Source: Oscillospiraceae bacterium | GTDB lineage: Bacteria; Bacillota; Clostridia; Oscillospirales; Acutalibacteraceae | Direction of reading: 5' to 3' | NCBI GenBank assembly: GCA_031261445.1 | Contig: JAISJQ010000054.1 | Location: 1-32,264 of the forward strand | Length of the DNA: 32,264 nucleotides | Shown here: piece after piece, positions 1-7,487 of the stretch | Layout of the letters: every line of letters begins with the position of its first letter | How positions within the stretch are numbered: the first letter of the stretch is position 1 | Notes under the pieces: model-generated | What the model was told of the DNA's origin: nothing | The model's database searches: none | Seen by the model: only the letters and a program-made list of their open reading frames with translations | Made by a program: the position numbers and the translations under genes

Positions 1-1
1 C

Positions 2-190
2 TTTTCGGGCGTGAGCGCCCGCCAAGTGGGGCGAATTTTGGGCATGAGCAAGGCAAATGTGACCAACTGGATTAATACCCCTCGGGGCACAGGCAAAAAC
101 GCCGAAAATTATGGAAGCCGATTCCTATAATCTTACAATTTTCGAGCTGGACGAGTTGTATTGGTTTTTGGAGAAAAAAAGCCGATACAG
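2..190 (+). pseudogene. Frameshifted remnant of an IS1-family-like transposase
   Basis: Two reading frames make one transposase-like protein. Frame 2 (from base 2) reads SARQVGRILGMSKANVTNWI, a helix-turn-helix of the InsA type, and stops near 128. A second frame, open from about 111, reads NLTIFELDELYWFLEKKSR, which resembles the start of the DDE domain of IS1-type transposases (an ELDELYWF-like block with the first acidic residue). The shift between frames and the abrupt loss of similarity at about 185, where an interspersed hairpin repeat begins, indicate a dead, truncated copy. The left end lies outside the window. The family name rests on recognition of these two motifs only. Confidence 0.55.
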
Positions 191-265
191 CGGACGCGCG
201 ATGCGCGCCCCTACGGGTTTGATGCAGAAATCTAACATCTTGTCTCTAAAATCTAGCATCTAGAT
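191..265. repeat. Family A hairpin repeat plus family D CATCTAG repeat
   Basis: Positions 191-217 hold a reverse-oriented family A unit: GGACGCGC, GAT, GCGCGCCCC, then CTACGGG. Positions about 227-265 hold family D (ATCTAACATCT ... ATCTAGCATCTAG). The stop codon of the condensation-domain gene (253-255 on the minus strand) is read from inside the family D unit. Confidence 0.75.
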
Positions 266-1362
266 AGCACGGCACGGTGCAACCGTCGCACATCGTGCGC
301 AGTGAGTAGCGCTGTGCGATAGTCGTAGTCCAGTGTGAGTGCGCCGGTGTTGCCCCAGTCGTGGATGTGCAGTTGTAGCGTTTCGCTCTGCTGACCGTGG
401 AAATGCCACTGCACCGCCGCGCCGTCCAAATCCGTGCGGATGTTCTGGTAGTTGAGCATAACGTCAAACAGGCCGCCCTGTAGACCATAGCGATGCCGCA
501 GCTGCGCCAGCAGATCCACATAGCCGCAGCGTTGGTGGCGAAACACGCCCACGAGTCCCGCCGACACGCCCTCTGCGCCCGCCGCCGTGTCGATCAGCAC
601 CGGCACAGTGTTGACAAACATGCCCACCGTGTTCTTTTCCTGCGCACCCGTGCGGTTGAGTACGGTCGTGCCCAAAAACAGCCGCTGTGCGCCGCGCACG
701 TCCGCGACCGCTTTGCCCAAGGCGTACAAAAACAGCGCGTAGGGTGTGGTCTGCGCACGCTGGGCTTGCGCGTAAATGCGCTCTGTCTGCGCCTGCGTGA
801 GCGTCACCGTCCAGCGTTTGGCGTCCAGCGATGGGTGCAGTTTGCTCGCCAAAAATACGGGGTTCGGGCACTGGGCAAGCTGGTCGGCAAAATACGCGAA
901 CGCACGTGTGCGCTTGTCGGAGGCGCGATAGGCCGCGTCCGCCGCGATGAAGTGGGCATACGTGCCAATGGGAGCGCTTTGGTCGTGATAGTTGTGGCGC
1001 AATCGGTCGGCCAGCGTATAGAGCCCCCACGCGTCGGCAATGAGATGGTGGCAGTGGAAATTCAGCAGCGTGCGCCCGCGACTTTCGCGCCACGCCGCTT
1101 GCCAAAGCGGGCGCGGCGCTTGTCCCGCCAAACGCAACAGGCCGGGGGCATCGCCAAAGGATTGCTGGGTCTCGTCGCCGTTGTCGGTGATGGAAAGGCG
1201 CAACGCGTCCGTCTGCGCCAGCGTCGTATTCCAAGCCGCCTGCAGGCGCGAGCGCGAGAGTTCGCGCGGAAAGCGCACAGAAAAATGCAACGCACAAACG
1301 CCATCGCCAAAGCGTTGCTGCATCTGGCGGATGTTCTGTTGCGGCAGGGTGAGGGTCGGCAT
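253..1362 (-). CDS. Stand-alone condensation-domain protein (NRPS-type, HHxxxD)
   Basis: This 369-residue protein is essentially one condensation domain of the superfamily that joins acyl or aminoacyl groups on carrier proteins, or esterifies free alcohols. The active-site motif is HHLIADAW at residues 105-112; the usual glycine after the aspartate is alanine here. Further on, a GTTVLNRTGAQEKNTVGMFV block and a GLFDVMLNYQN block match the later core motifs (the VGxFVN and xLFxVxxxYQN regions). The protein is shorter than the usual domain of about 430-450 residues, mostly through a compact N-terminal lobe. There is no adenylation, carrier or thioesterase domain in the window, so donor and acceptor are unknown. 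The start is supported by GGGGGAG upstream. It has its own promoter and appears monocistronic. The last residues (SRC) and stop come from a family D repeat. Confidence 0.85.
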   Translation of the reverse strand: MPTLTLPQQNIRQMQQRFGDGVCALHFSVRFPRELSRSRLQAAWNTTLAQTDALRLSITDNGDETQQSFGDAPGLLRLAGQAPRPLWQAAWRESRGRTLLNFHCHHLIADAWGLYTLADRLRHNYHDQSAPIGTYAHFIAADAAYRASDKRTRAFAYFADQLAQCPNPVFLASKLHPSLDAKRWTVTLTQAQTERIYAQAQRAQTTPYALFLYALGKAVADVRGAQRLFLGTTVLNRTGAQEKNTVGMFVNTVPVLIDTAAGAEGVSAGLVGVFRHQRCGYVDLLAQLRHRYGLQGGLFDVMLNYQNIRTDLDGAAVQWHFHGQQSETLQLHIHDWGNTGALTLDYDYRTALLTAHDVRRLHRAVLSRC

Positions 1363-1399
1363 GGCGGCTCCCCCGTTCGTGTGGATTGGTTTCCGTCAT

Positions 1400-1428
1400 A
1401 TTATAGCACAATGGCGCGGAGATTACAA
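1400..1428 (-). promoter_or_regulatory. Sigma-A type promoter for the condensation-domain gene
   Basis: On the minus strand TTGTAA is followed by a 17-nt spacer and TATAAT, with TGC directly before the -10 (extended -10). It lies 38 nt upstream of the start codon. Confidence 0.7.
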
Positions 1429-1442
1429 AAAACGTGGCATAG

Positions 1443-1522
1443 AGTAATGAGGCGTGAGGAATGTTGGAGCGGCTGACCAAAGAACACTTGTTCATTGTTC
1501 TTTGTAAATTGTTCATTGCTCA
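1443..1522. repeat. Family B and family C interspersed repeats
   Basis: Positions 1443-1462 hold a GAGGCGTGAGGAATG unit (family B). Positions 1488-1522 hold TTGTTCATTGTTCTTTG and TGTTCATTGC units (family C). The tsaD stop codon (1513-1515) is inside the family C run: on the minus strand GAG CAA TGA ACAATT. Confidence 0.75.
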
Positions 1523-2532
1523 CAGATATCCGCGCCAGCGCGGGCGTTGAAGTCCAGCCCGGCGACGTGCCCGGCCTGCCATTCATAGTAGCCCTGCGCC
1601 GCAATCATCGCCGCGTTGTCGCCGCAATAGCGCTTCTCTGGCAAGACGAGTGGCAAGCCGGCACGCTGACAGCTGTCGGTCATCATGCTGCGCAGACGCT
1701 CGTTGGCACACACGCCGCCCGCCAGAACAACCGTCTCCCCAGCGTGCGCCGCGCGTAGCGTGTGCTCTGTCAAATAGGCGCACACCGCCTCGCGGAAGGA
1801 CGCACAAAAATCAGGGATGTTTATGTCAGCGTTCTTTTGCTTCGCGCTGTTGATTTGGTTGAGCGCGGCGGTTTTCAGTCCCGAAAAGCTGAAGTCTAAG
1901 CTGGGTTTGCCTGTATCGGCATCGACTAGGCGTGGGCGCGGGAATTTGTATGCGCTGGCGTTGCTGCCCTGCGCCGTGACATCCATATGCACGCCACCGG
2001 GGTACGGCAAGCCCAGCGCACGCGCGACCTTGTCCATCACTTCCCCTGCCGCGTCGTCGCGCGTTTGGGCAATGATTTCGTACTGCGTGTAGCCTGTCAC
2101 GCGGACAATGTGGCTATGCCCGCCCGACGCAATGAGCGCCAAAAACGGCGGCGCTAAGTCTGGGTTTGTAAGAAAATTGGACGCCACATGCCCACGCAGA
2201 TGGTGCACCGGCACAAGGGGCAAGCCCATGGCCATGCTCAATCCCTTGGCGAAGTTGACGCCCACCAGCAGCGCACCGATGAGCCCCGGCGCACCCGTGA
2301 CGGCGACGGCATCGATGTCCGCCAGCGTCACGTTTGCGTCCGCGAGTGCCTGCGTAACAACGGGCACAATGCTTTCGCAGTGCATACGCGAGGCGATTTC
2401 GGGCACAACGCCGCCGAAGCGTTTGTGCGCCTCAATCTGCGTGGCGACCACGCTAGCGCGCACCGTGCGGCCGTCCACCACCACGGCGGCGGCGGTCTCA
2501 TCGCAAGAGGATTCGATGCCGAGAATGGTCAT
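1513..2532 (-). CDS. tsaD: tRNA N6-adenosine threonylcarbamoyltransferase TsaD
   Basis: This 339-residue protein is the Kae1/YgjD family enzyme. It transfers threonylcarbamoyl from threonylcarbamoyl-AMP to A37 of ANN-decoding tRNAs, working with TsaB and TsaE. It opens with MTILGIESSCDETAAA, the ASKHA phosphate-1 region. The metal-binding pair is in VHHLRGH (H111 and H115, the same spacing as in E. coli). Later come the GGVCAN nucleotide-binding loop and YCGDNAAMIA near the C-terminus. Length is normal for the family. tsaB and tsaE are not in the window. It follows the lipoprotein gene by 40 bp on the same strand and is probably co-transcribed with aroK and the lipoprotein gene. The Shine-Dalgarno is weak (AGGAC). 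The C-terminal CEQ and the stop lie in a family C repeat. Confidence 0.96.
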   Translation of the reverse strand: MTILGIESSCDETAAAVVVDGRTVRASVVATQIEAHKRFGGVVPEIASRMHCESIVPVVTQALADANVTLADIDAVAVTGAPGLIGALLVGVNFAKGLSMAMGLPLVPVHHLRGHVASNFLTNPDLAPPFLALIASGGHSHIVRVTGYTQYEIIAQTRDDAAGEVMDKVARALGLPYPGGVHMDVTAQGSNASAYKFPRPRLVDADTGKPSLDFSFSGLKTAALNQINSAKQKNADINIPDFCASFREAVCAYLTEHTLRAAHAGETVVLAGGVCANERLRSMMTDSCQRAGLPLVLPEKRYCGDNAAMIAAQGYYEWQAGHVAGLDFNARAGADICEQ

Positions 2533-2572
2533 GAGAACGTCCTAGTTGGGTAGATTTTCGTGCCTCGCGTGT

Positions 2573-3556
2573 TCAGCGAAACACGGCGGGCAGGGCTTTG
2601 GGGTAGGTGGCTATGTCGGGCAGGAGTGCGGCAAAATAGATGCCTTCCTGCCAGATTCTGGGGGCGTCTTCAGCAAAGTGCACAACCGTGACGGTATTGC
2701 CCTTCAGGCGTAATGTTACATGACTGCGACTGAGCTTGCCCTTGCCCGGCTCGTGAAAGTTAACGTTGATGATCCCGTTGGCGCGATAGTAAATATCGCC
2801 GACGACCTCGCCGCGCTCCTCCATTTGCGCCAAAATGGCGTCCGCTCCTTTGGCTTTGCGCAACTGTTCCACCGTCAACGGAATGCCGCCATATTCCTTG
2901 AAGCTTGCACTCGATGTGTCCCAGTAAAGGTAGTACGGCTTCCAAGTGTGCCCTGCGCCCTCTTTGGTTTTCACATCGTATAAGACATCCCAGGTGGAGT
3001 GGATGATGTTGAGGTTTTTGTTATCGACTTTATCAAAGTAGCCACCGCCCTCTGGAAAATTCAGCGAAAACGCTTGACCGTTTTTCACGCCCCACATGGG
3101 ATAACCCCAGTGGGCATAGCTGCCAGAGCGCATCATCAAAAAGCTGTGCGTGCCAAAGGTCAGAACTTCATTTTGCTGCCAAGAATTATCGTCATCGATT
3201 TTTTCCGCACCACGGCGACCCACAAACCAGAGTTCGCCGCTATCCCCATCGGGATGCCCCACAAACGCAAACGCCTCCGTCACGCCGTCGCCATCGTAGT
3301 CCAGTTCGTCGAACGCAAGGATATTGCCTCCGTCAATTTTCGCACGCAGCAGGTCAGCCAACTTGCTCTTAATGTTGTCGTATTTGCCCGTGACCCGCAC
3401 GGTGGTTGGCGCGGGCGTTGTGGGCTCTGACTCGGTGTCGGATATAGTCACTTCCGTCCACTCTGTCGGTTCTGTCGGCACGACCGCCGCCGCGCCGCAG
3501 GCCACGCCCAGTGCACACAAAAGTCCTGCCAGTAGGAGGCACAAAAACTTTTTCAT
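2573..3556 (-). CDS. Predicted secreted lipoprotein of unknown function
   Basis: I do not recognise a family. The protein is 327 residues if it starts at the ATG at 3556, which has GAGGAG at the right distance; longer in-frame starts run into aroK and lack such a site. It begins with a lysine pair and a hydrophobic segment ending LGVACG, a plausible lipoprotein signal with lipidated cysteine at about residue 20. A Thr/Pro/Glu-rich linker follows to about residue 50. The globular part begins with FDELDYDGDGVTEAF, a DxDGDG calcium-loop-like motif typical of FG-GAP/dockerin-like surface proteins, and is rich in Trp, Tyr and Gly. The start overlaps the aroK stop as ATGA, so translation is likely coupled to aroK. 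Probably surface-exposed and anchored to the membrane (inference). Confidence 0.8.
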   Translation of the reverse strand: MKKFLCLLLAGLLCALGVACGAAAVVPTEPTEWTEVTISDTESEPTTPAPTTVRVTGKYDNIKSKLADLLRAKIDGGNILAFDELDYDGDGVTEAFAFVGHPDGDSGELWFVGRRGAEKIDDDNSWQQNEVLTFGTHSFLMMRSGSYAHWGYPMWGVKNGQAFSLNFPEGGGYFDKVDNKNLNIIHSTWDVLYDVKTKEGAGHTWKPYYLYWDTSSASFKEYGGIPLTVEQLRKAKGADAILAQMEERGEVVGDIYYRANGIINVNFHEPGKGKLSRSHVTLRLKGNTVTVVHFAEDAPRIWQEGIYFAALLPDIATYPKALPAVFR

Positions 3557-4065
3557 GACAAATCTCCTCGCGCAAATTCTGCGATTTCCTGCACCAGCTG
3601 TTCCGTCGTCTTGCCGCTGACGGCGAACGTGCTGTCCGCCCACTTTTGATAGAGTGGCAAACGTTCTGCGTAAAGATCCGCGATGCTCTGCCCCGCGCGC
3701 GCGACCACGCCGCGGGCGGTTATATCCGCAATACGCCGGGCGGCTTCTTCCGGCGGAATATCCAAAAACACCACCGAGCCGCTGGCCTTCAGGTGTGCCA
3801 TGCCCGCGTGGCTATATACCGCGCTGCCGCCCGTGGCAATGACTGCGCCCGCCGCATCCACGGCGAGGAGTGCCGCCGCCTCAATGCGCAGAAACGCCTC
3901 GATGCCGTCCGCCGCGAGGATGTCCGCCAGCAAACGCCCGGTGCGCTGCTGGATGAGCAAATCCGTGTCGATAAACGCCAGCCCCAGCGTTTTGGCCAGC
4001 AGCACGCCCACCGTGCTCTTGCCGCAGGCGGGCATCCCGATGAGGGTGATGGTTTGCTTTTGCAT
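3553..4065 (-). CDS. aroK: Shikimate kinase (AroK/AroL family)
   Basis: This 170-residue P-loop kinase phosphorylates shikimate at O3 in the chorismate pathway. It shows Walker A GMPACGKST at about residues 10-18, the DTD motif that binds magnesium and shikimate, an FLRIEAAAL segment carrying the shikimate-contacting arginine, and ATGGS where most family members have TGGG. A lid-like region with an RG..AR..GQS pattern follows. Length is typical. No other aromatic-biosynthesis gene is nearby, so the pathway context is missing here. It leads the aroK-lipoprotein-tsaD group and overlaps the lipoprotein start by 4 bp. The Shine-Dalgarno GAGGG is unusually close to the ATG. Substrate assignment rests on family resemblance; some clostridial members are called shikimate kinase-like. 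Confidence 0.85.
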   Translation of the reverse strand: MQKQTITLIGMPACGKSTVGVLLAKTLGLAFIDTDLLIQQRTGRLLADILAADGIEAFLRIEAAALLAVDAAGAVIATGGSAVYSHAGMAHLKASGSVVFLDIPPEEAARRIADITARGVVARAGQSIADLYAERLPLYQKWADSTFAVSGKTTEQLVQEIAEFARGDLS

Positions 4066-4102
4066 AATCCCTCGCGCTACTGTGTGATGGTGTAATGTGA
4101 TA

Positions 4103-4126
4103 AGGTGGGCGGATTGCTCCGCCCAC
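4103..4126. terminator. Perfect 10-bp hairpin between aroK and the symporter gene
   Basis: GGTGGGCGGA, loop TTGC, then TCCGCCCACC. It lies downstream of the symporter stop and upstream of aroK on the minus strand. There is no strong T-run, so termination is only possible. The arms resemble the GGGCGGAT/ATCCGCCC cores of family A, so it may be a diverged member. Confidence 0.5.
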
Positions 4127-4162
4127 CCCTCAAGCCTCAGACCTCAATCCTCATTCCTCACT
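4127..4162. repeat. Family B repeat overlapping the symporter stop codon
   Basis: On the minus strand the run reads GAGGAATGAGGATTGAGG and continues with TCTGAGGCTTGAGG. The symporter's last two codons (GAG GAA) and its TGA stop are inside it. Confidence 0.75.
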
Positions 4163-5911
4163 AAGTCCGCCCTCAGTGCGGCGGCGCTCTTGCAATTCTT
4201 TTAGGATAGTTTGGTGTTGCTCGTTGTCGAGTGCATAACGCCATGTGGGAATGACACCCAGCAGGTTGCCGATTGCCGGGATGACCGACACGCAGAAGAA
4301 CAACAGAGCCATAAACATGAACACCTGATCGCCTGTCAGGACGGTGTCGCGCAGGGCTTCGCCGCTCGGGTGGCTTACACCCGCCTCGAAGAAGCGCTTC
4401 GCGATGGTGAAGATATTGTCGCCTTTGTCCACCAGCGTGCCCATGACTTCACGCGCGGTCATGTCGCCGCCGTCGACATATTGCTGGAAGAGCCTAACGT
4501 TTTCGCCCGAGTAGCCGATGAGGGCGCGCAAGCCATAGTAAATCGCCATGGAGAGTCCCGAACCGATTTTGACCATAAACGTCTGACCGCTGAAGAACAC
4601 AGCGTCCGGACGGCGTTTGTTGTGGTAGTCCTCGTAATCCACGCAGTCGCCGATCATGATGGTCTGCAGCGTGCTGAACAAGCCCAAACAAATGCCCTTG
4701 ATGGCGAACAGGAGAGCGAACGGAATCATAAGATACCAATCGGTGAGCTTTGAGGGGAAGAGGATGAAGAGGATGAAAATAATCACATTCGGGAGGAATT
4801 CAAGCAGATTGGAGAGATTGTAGAGATCTTTTTTTGTGAACTTTTCGGTGAGCTTTGGCGTGAAGGCTGTCACAACGCCCATCCCGCCGAAGAGCCCGCC
4901 ACCCAAAGCGACAAGATAGAGAATGATCATTTTGGGATCTTTAGACGCGAAATAGAAGGTGACCATGCTCATGGCGACAAGCATAGTGATGTTGCGCGTG
5001 CCACCAAGAATACCCGAAAGCAGAATCTGGCGATAGGGTTTGTTGGTGAACATCATCTTGAAATTTTGTGCGATGCTGTTGCGGCTGGGCTCCGGGCTGA
5101 TACGCTCACGGCAGAAGATGCCCACGAGTTGGAAGGTCACAACGGCAACGACTGTGAGCGCAATGGCCATGTAAAGAAAAGCTTTGCGCTCAAGCTCTAT
5201 AGAAATATTCACGAAGTCCCCGCTCGTCCAGCCAGCGTTTGCCGCGATGTCGGAGATAGACGAGCCGAGCGTTTTCTTGGCGGTTTCGGCGACAACGTTG
5301 TAATCAAAGTCTGCCAAACCGCGTGCTTTGGCTTCTGCGTTGACGAGCATGGCCTTGACCGCGAACGCCATGGGTTGAAAGCCGAGCACCACGGCGGCTG
5401 TGCCGATATAGGAGGCCAAACGCCCTGCAGCCTGTAGCTTTTGGCGTGCGGTGGCATCCTCACTCATGAGGGAGGAGATGCCCCAAATGGGGATGTCCCC
5501 AGCGGTGTAGGTCATGCCCCAGAAGATGTAGAACACACCCGCGAGCCAGATGACCCAGGTGTTGCCCTTGGCTGGGTCGTAGGACGGCAGGGTAAAGCAC
5601 AGGACGGTCATAACGCCGATGATGACGGGCATGACCATAAGATACGGGCGCATTTTGCCGTATTTGGTCTTGGTGCGGTCGGCAACCGTGCCCATCATGG
5701 GGTCGTTGAAGGCATCCCAAACCTGCGCGGTGACGAGGATGGCGGCGATGGCCCAAGCGGGTACACGCAACACATCGGCGAGGTAATAGGAATTGAACAC
5801 GCTGATGATGTTGTAGATCATGTTCTGGCCGAGTAGGCCGGCCATGTACATGTTGCGCTCCTTGCCCGTGTAGGTTTGCAGGGCAGAGCTGGGGATGGCG
5901 GGTTTGCTCAT
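4151..5911 (-). CDS. GPH-family (MelB-like) sugar:cation symporter
   Basis: This 586-residue multi-span membrane protein belongs to the glycoside-pentoside-hexuronide:cation symporter branch of the MFS. WDAFNDPMMGTVADRT at residues 65-80, followed by YGKMRPYLMV, is the family signature; its aspartates help bind the coupling cation in MelB. Another typical block is GDCVDYEDYHNKRRPDAVFF in the second half. Members usually have about 450-480 residues. The extra length comes from two hydrophilic insertions, one after about residue 190 (a loop starting VNAEAKARGLADF) and one near residue 500 (a loop starting RLFQQYVDGG). The start at 5911 is chosen for AAAGGAAC upstream. No glycosidase or regulator adjoins it, so the sugar cannot be named. 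It has a near-consensus promoter, and the SEE C-terminus comes from a family B repeat. Confidence 0.9.
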   Translation of the reverse strand: MSKPAIPSSALQTYTGKERNMYMAGLLGQNMIYNIISVFNSYYLADVLRVPAWAIAAILVTAQVWDAFNDPMMGTVADRTKTKYGKMRPYLMVMPVIIGVMTVLCFTLPSYDPAKGNTWVIWLAGVFYIFWGMTYTAGDIPIWGISSLMSEDATARQKLQAAGRLASYIGTAAVVLGFQPMAFAVKAMLVNAEAKARGLADFDYNVVAETAKKTLGSSISDIAANAGWTSGDFVNISIELERKAFLYMAIALTVVAVVTFQLVGIFCRERISPEPSRNSIAQNFKMMFTNKPYRQILLSGILGGTRNITMLVAMSMVTFYFASKDPKMIILYLVALGGGLFGGMGVVTAFTPKLTEKFTKKDLYNLSNLLEFLPNVIIFILFILFPSKLTDWYLMIPFALLFAIKGICLGLFSTLQTIMIGDCVDYEDYHNKRRPDAVFFSGQTFMVKIGSGLSMAIYYGLRALIGYSGENVRLFQQYVDGGDMTAREVMGTLVDKGDNIFTIAKRFFEAGVSHPSGEALRDTVLTGDQVFMFMALLFFCVSVIPAIGNLLGVIPTWRYALDNEQHQTILKELQERRRTEGGLSEE

Positions 5912-5948
5912 TGTAGTTCCTTTCGAGTATGTGTTAGACAACCCTATT

Positions 5949-5977
5949 ATTATAGCGGAAAGCCCCGAAAAGTGCAA
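5949..5977 (-). promoter_or_regulatory. Sigma-A type promoter for the symporter gene
   Basis: On the minus strand TTGCAC, a 17-nt spacer and TATAAT, 37 nt upstream of the chosen start codon. Confidence 0.75.
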
Positions 5978-6023
5978 GCGAAATCCTGTTTTTTTGACAA
6001 CTTTTTGTTGGTTGTGCCGATTT

Positions 6024-6123
6024 CAGAAGGCAGAAATCAGAGGACAGAGGGCAGAGATAGGATTTTTGTCCGCAATTCTGCCTTCTGTCTTCTGATGTCT
6101 GTCCTCTGCAATTGTTCATTGCT
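6024..6123. repeat. Family F inverted-pair repeat, with a family C unit at the radC end
   Basis: CAGAAGGCAGA and CAGAGGACAGA (6038-6048) on the left are matched by TCTGCCTTCTG and TCTGTCCTCTG (6098-6108) on the right. The two pairs cross rather than nest, so alternative hairpins are possible. It fills the spacer between the radC stop and the symporter promoter. CAATTGTTCATTG (family C) abuts the radC stop. Confidence 0.75.
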
Positions 6124-6814
6124 AAATAAAAAGTCCTGCCCAGCGGCTGTCGGCGGCCATGGAGAGTTGCGCATCGGCGGCGATGACGATGTGGTCGAGC
6201 AGGTGCACGCGCAGTTCGCGCAGCAGATGCGCCAGACGGCGCGTGGCCTCCACGTCCTCCGGAGAGGGCAACGCCAGACCGCCGGGGTGGTTGTGCGCCA
6301 AAATGACGGCGCTCGCCCCCACGCGCAGCACGTGCTCCACCACCGTGCGCATGTCCAGCCCGGCCGAGCCAAACGAGCCGCCCACAAATTCGCGCACGTC
6401 TTTCAGTCGCCCAGCACTGTCCAGGCACAGCAGGAGCGGCAGTTCCTCCTTCACGCCCACATAACGACTGGTCAGCGTTTCGCGCAGGATTTGCGCGTCC
6501 CGCAGATTCGGCTTCTCCGCCACGCCGCCCAGCGCATAGCCCCGCGAGACCTGCGGCAGGAGCGAGAGGAAGATCGCCGCGTTTTCGCTGATGCCCGGCA
6601 CGCGCATCAGGCTTTCGATGGGCGCATCGAGCACAGCGCGTAGCGAGCCGAACTGTGCCAGCAGTGTATGGGCGAGGGGGTTGGTGTCTCGGCGCGGCAC
6701 GGCGTAAAAGAGCAGGAGCTCCAGCACCTGATGCGGCGCAAAATGCCCTAGCCCCTCTTTGCGGAAGCGGTAGCGCAGGCGTGCGCGGTGGTTTTCGTGG
6801 ATGTTTTCGGGCAT
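6122..6814 (-). CDS. radC: RadC/YeeS family JAB-domain protein (UPF0758)
   Basis: This 230-residue protein has the family layout: an N-terminal helix-hairpin-helix-like half (AHTLLAQFGSLRAVL, then VPGISENAA) and a C-terminal MPN/JAB metalloprotease-like domain. The JAB motif is HNHPGGLALPSPED, giving the H-x-H...S..D zinc-ligand pattern. The biochemical role of the family is not established despite the old DNA-repair name. The start at 6814 is chosen over longer in-frame starts because GTGAGG lies just upstream and the sequence from MPENIHENH matches the usual family start. It diverges from mraZ across a 172-bp spacer. Its TAG stop directly abuts a family C repeat. Confidence 0.92.
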   Translation of the reverse strand: MPENIHENHRARLRYRFRKEGLGHFAPHQVLELLLFYAVPRRDTNPLAHTLLAQFGSLRAVLDAPIESLMRVPGISENAAIFLSLLPQVSRGYALGGVAEKPNLRDAQILRETLTSRYVGVKEELPLLLCLDSAGRLKDVREFVGGSFGSAGLDMRTVVEHVLRVGASAVILAHNHPGGLALPSPEDVEATRRLAHLLRELRVHLLDHIVIAADAQLSMAADSRWAGLFI

Positions 6815-6833
6815 GGTGAACCTCACTTTACGA

Positions 6834-6868
6834 GTTTTCCACGGCGAAAAGCAACAATTGTGGAAAAC
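6834..6868. promoter_or_regulatory. Perfect 9-bp inverted repeat in the radC/mraZ divergent region
   Basis: GTTTTCCAC at 6834-6842 and GTGGAAAAC at 6860-6868, separated by 17 bp. It sits 20 bp upstream of the radC start and 26 bp upstream of the mraZ -35 box, where an operator for either gene could lie. No regulator can be named. The half-sites loosely resemble DnaA boxes but do not match the consensus. Confidence 0.4.
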
Positions 6869-6894
6869 ATGTTGACAACCTATCTCTTTTGCGC

Positions 6895-6924
6895 TTGACA
6901 CAGAGTAGGCTGAACGGTTATAAT
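6895..6924 (+). promoter_or_regulatory. Sigma-A type promoter of the division/wall cluster
   Basis: TTGACA, an 18-nt spacer and TATAAT, about 62 nt upstream of the mraZ start. It is the only clear promoter I see before the cluster. Confidence 0.8.
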
Positions 6925-6986
6925 AGTGGCATAAAGGGGCTAAATCGAGAGAATAGTCGCTTAAAGTTTGGAAGGAGGGCACGGAC

Positions 6987-7487
6987 ATGACGACATTTTG
7001 GGGCGAGAGCCTAGTCACCTTGGACGCACAAGGGCGTTTTGCTGTGCCCAAAGACGCGCGTGCGCTGTTGGGTGACGAGTTCGTGGTGTTTGAGCCCGTC
7101 ATTGCCGCGCACACCGACTGCCCAGAAAAGCCGCACTTGGTGGTGATGAGTGCCGCGAAGTTCTTCCAGTACTCCAAGCGCCTGAAAAAGCGCGTGGACG
7201 GGCAACGCCGCAACGACATCATCCGCACCCTTGCCAAACACACCTTCAGCGCCAAAGCCGATTCCGCCGGGCGGGTGACGCTGCCCCAGAGTATGCGCTC
7301 CTACGCGGGCTTGGCTGGCAAGCTCACCGTGCTGGGTACGGGGACGTACCTAGAGCTGTGGGCGGTGGAACAGCTCACGGAAGCCGAAGATCTGGTGGTC
7401 AAGGCGCAAGAGGCGGGGCTGCTGGATATGCCGGACGTGCCCTATGACGACGATGAAGACGACGAGGCACAGAGCGATGAAAGCTGA
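6987..7487 (+). CDS. mraZ: Transcriptional regulator MraZ
   Basis: This 166-residue DNA-binding protein is the first gene of the dcw cluster and normally autoregulates that operon from repeats near the promoter. It has two SpoVT/AbrB-like (swapped-hairpin) units. The first has LDAQGRFAVPKDARALL (about residues 11-27). The second has ADSAGRVTLPQSMRSYAGL, followed by a TVLGTGTYLELW block. An acidic tail from about residue 150 (YDDDEDDEAQSDES) extends it beyond the usual 140-150 residues. The Shine-Dalgarno GGAAGGAGGG is strong. The 3' end overlaps the rsmH start by 11 bp. Confidence 0.95.
   Translation: MTTFWGESLVTLDAQGRFAVPKDARALLGDEFVVFEPVIAAHTDCPEKPHLVVMSAAKFFQYSKRLKKRVDGQRRNDIIRTLAKHTFSAKADSAGRVTLPQSMRSYAGLAGKLTVLGTGTYLELWAVEQLTEAEDLVVKAQEAGLLDMPDVPYDDDEDDEAQSDES

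Noticed and set aside
493-1476. Long open frame on the plus strand opposite the condensation gene
   Set aside because: It mirrors the GC-rich condensation-domain gene, has an Arg/Ala/Val-biased composition without motifs, and lacks a ribosome site; the minus-strand frame has clear family motifs.
3557-3643. Longer N-terminus of the lipoprotein (in-frame start at 3643)
   Set aside because: It would overlap aroK by about 90 bp, lacks a ribosome site and would place 29 charged residues before the signal peptide.
6834-6868. DnaA boxes or a replication origin near radC-mraZ
   Set aside because: The half-sites differ from TTATCCACA, there are only two, and no origin genes (dnaA, dnaN) are present.
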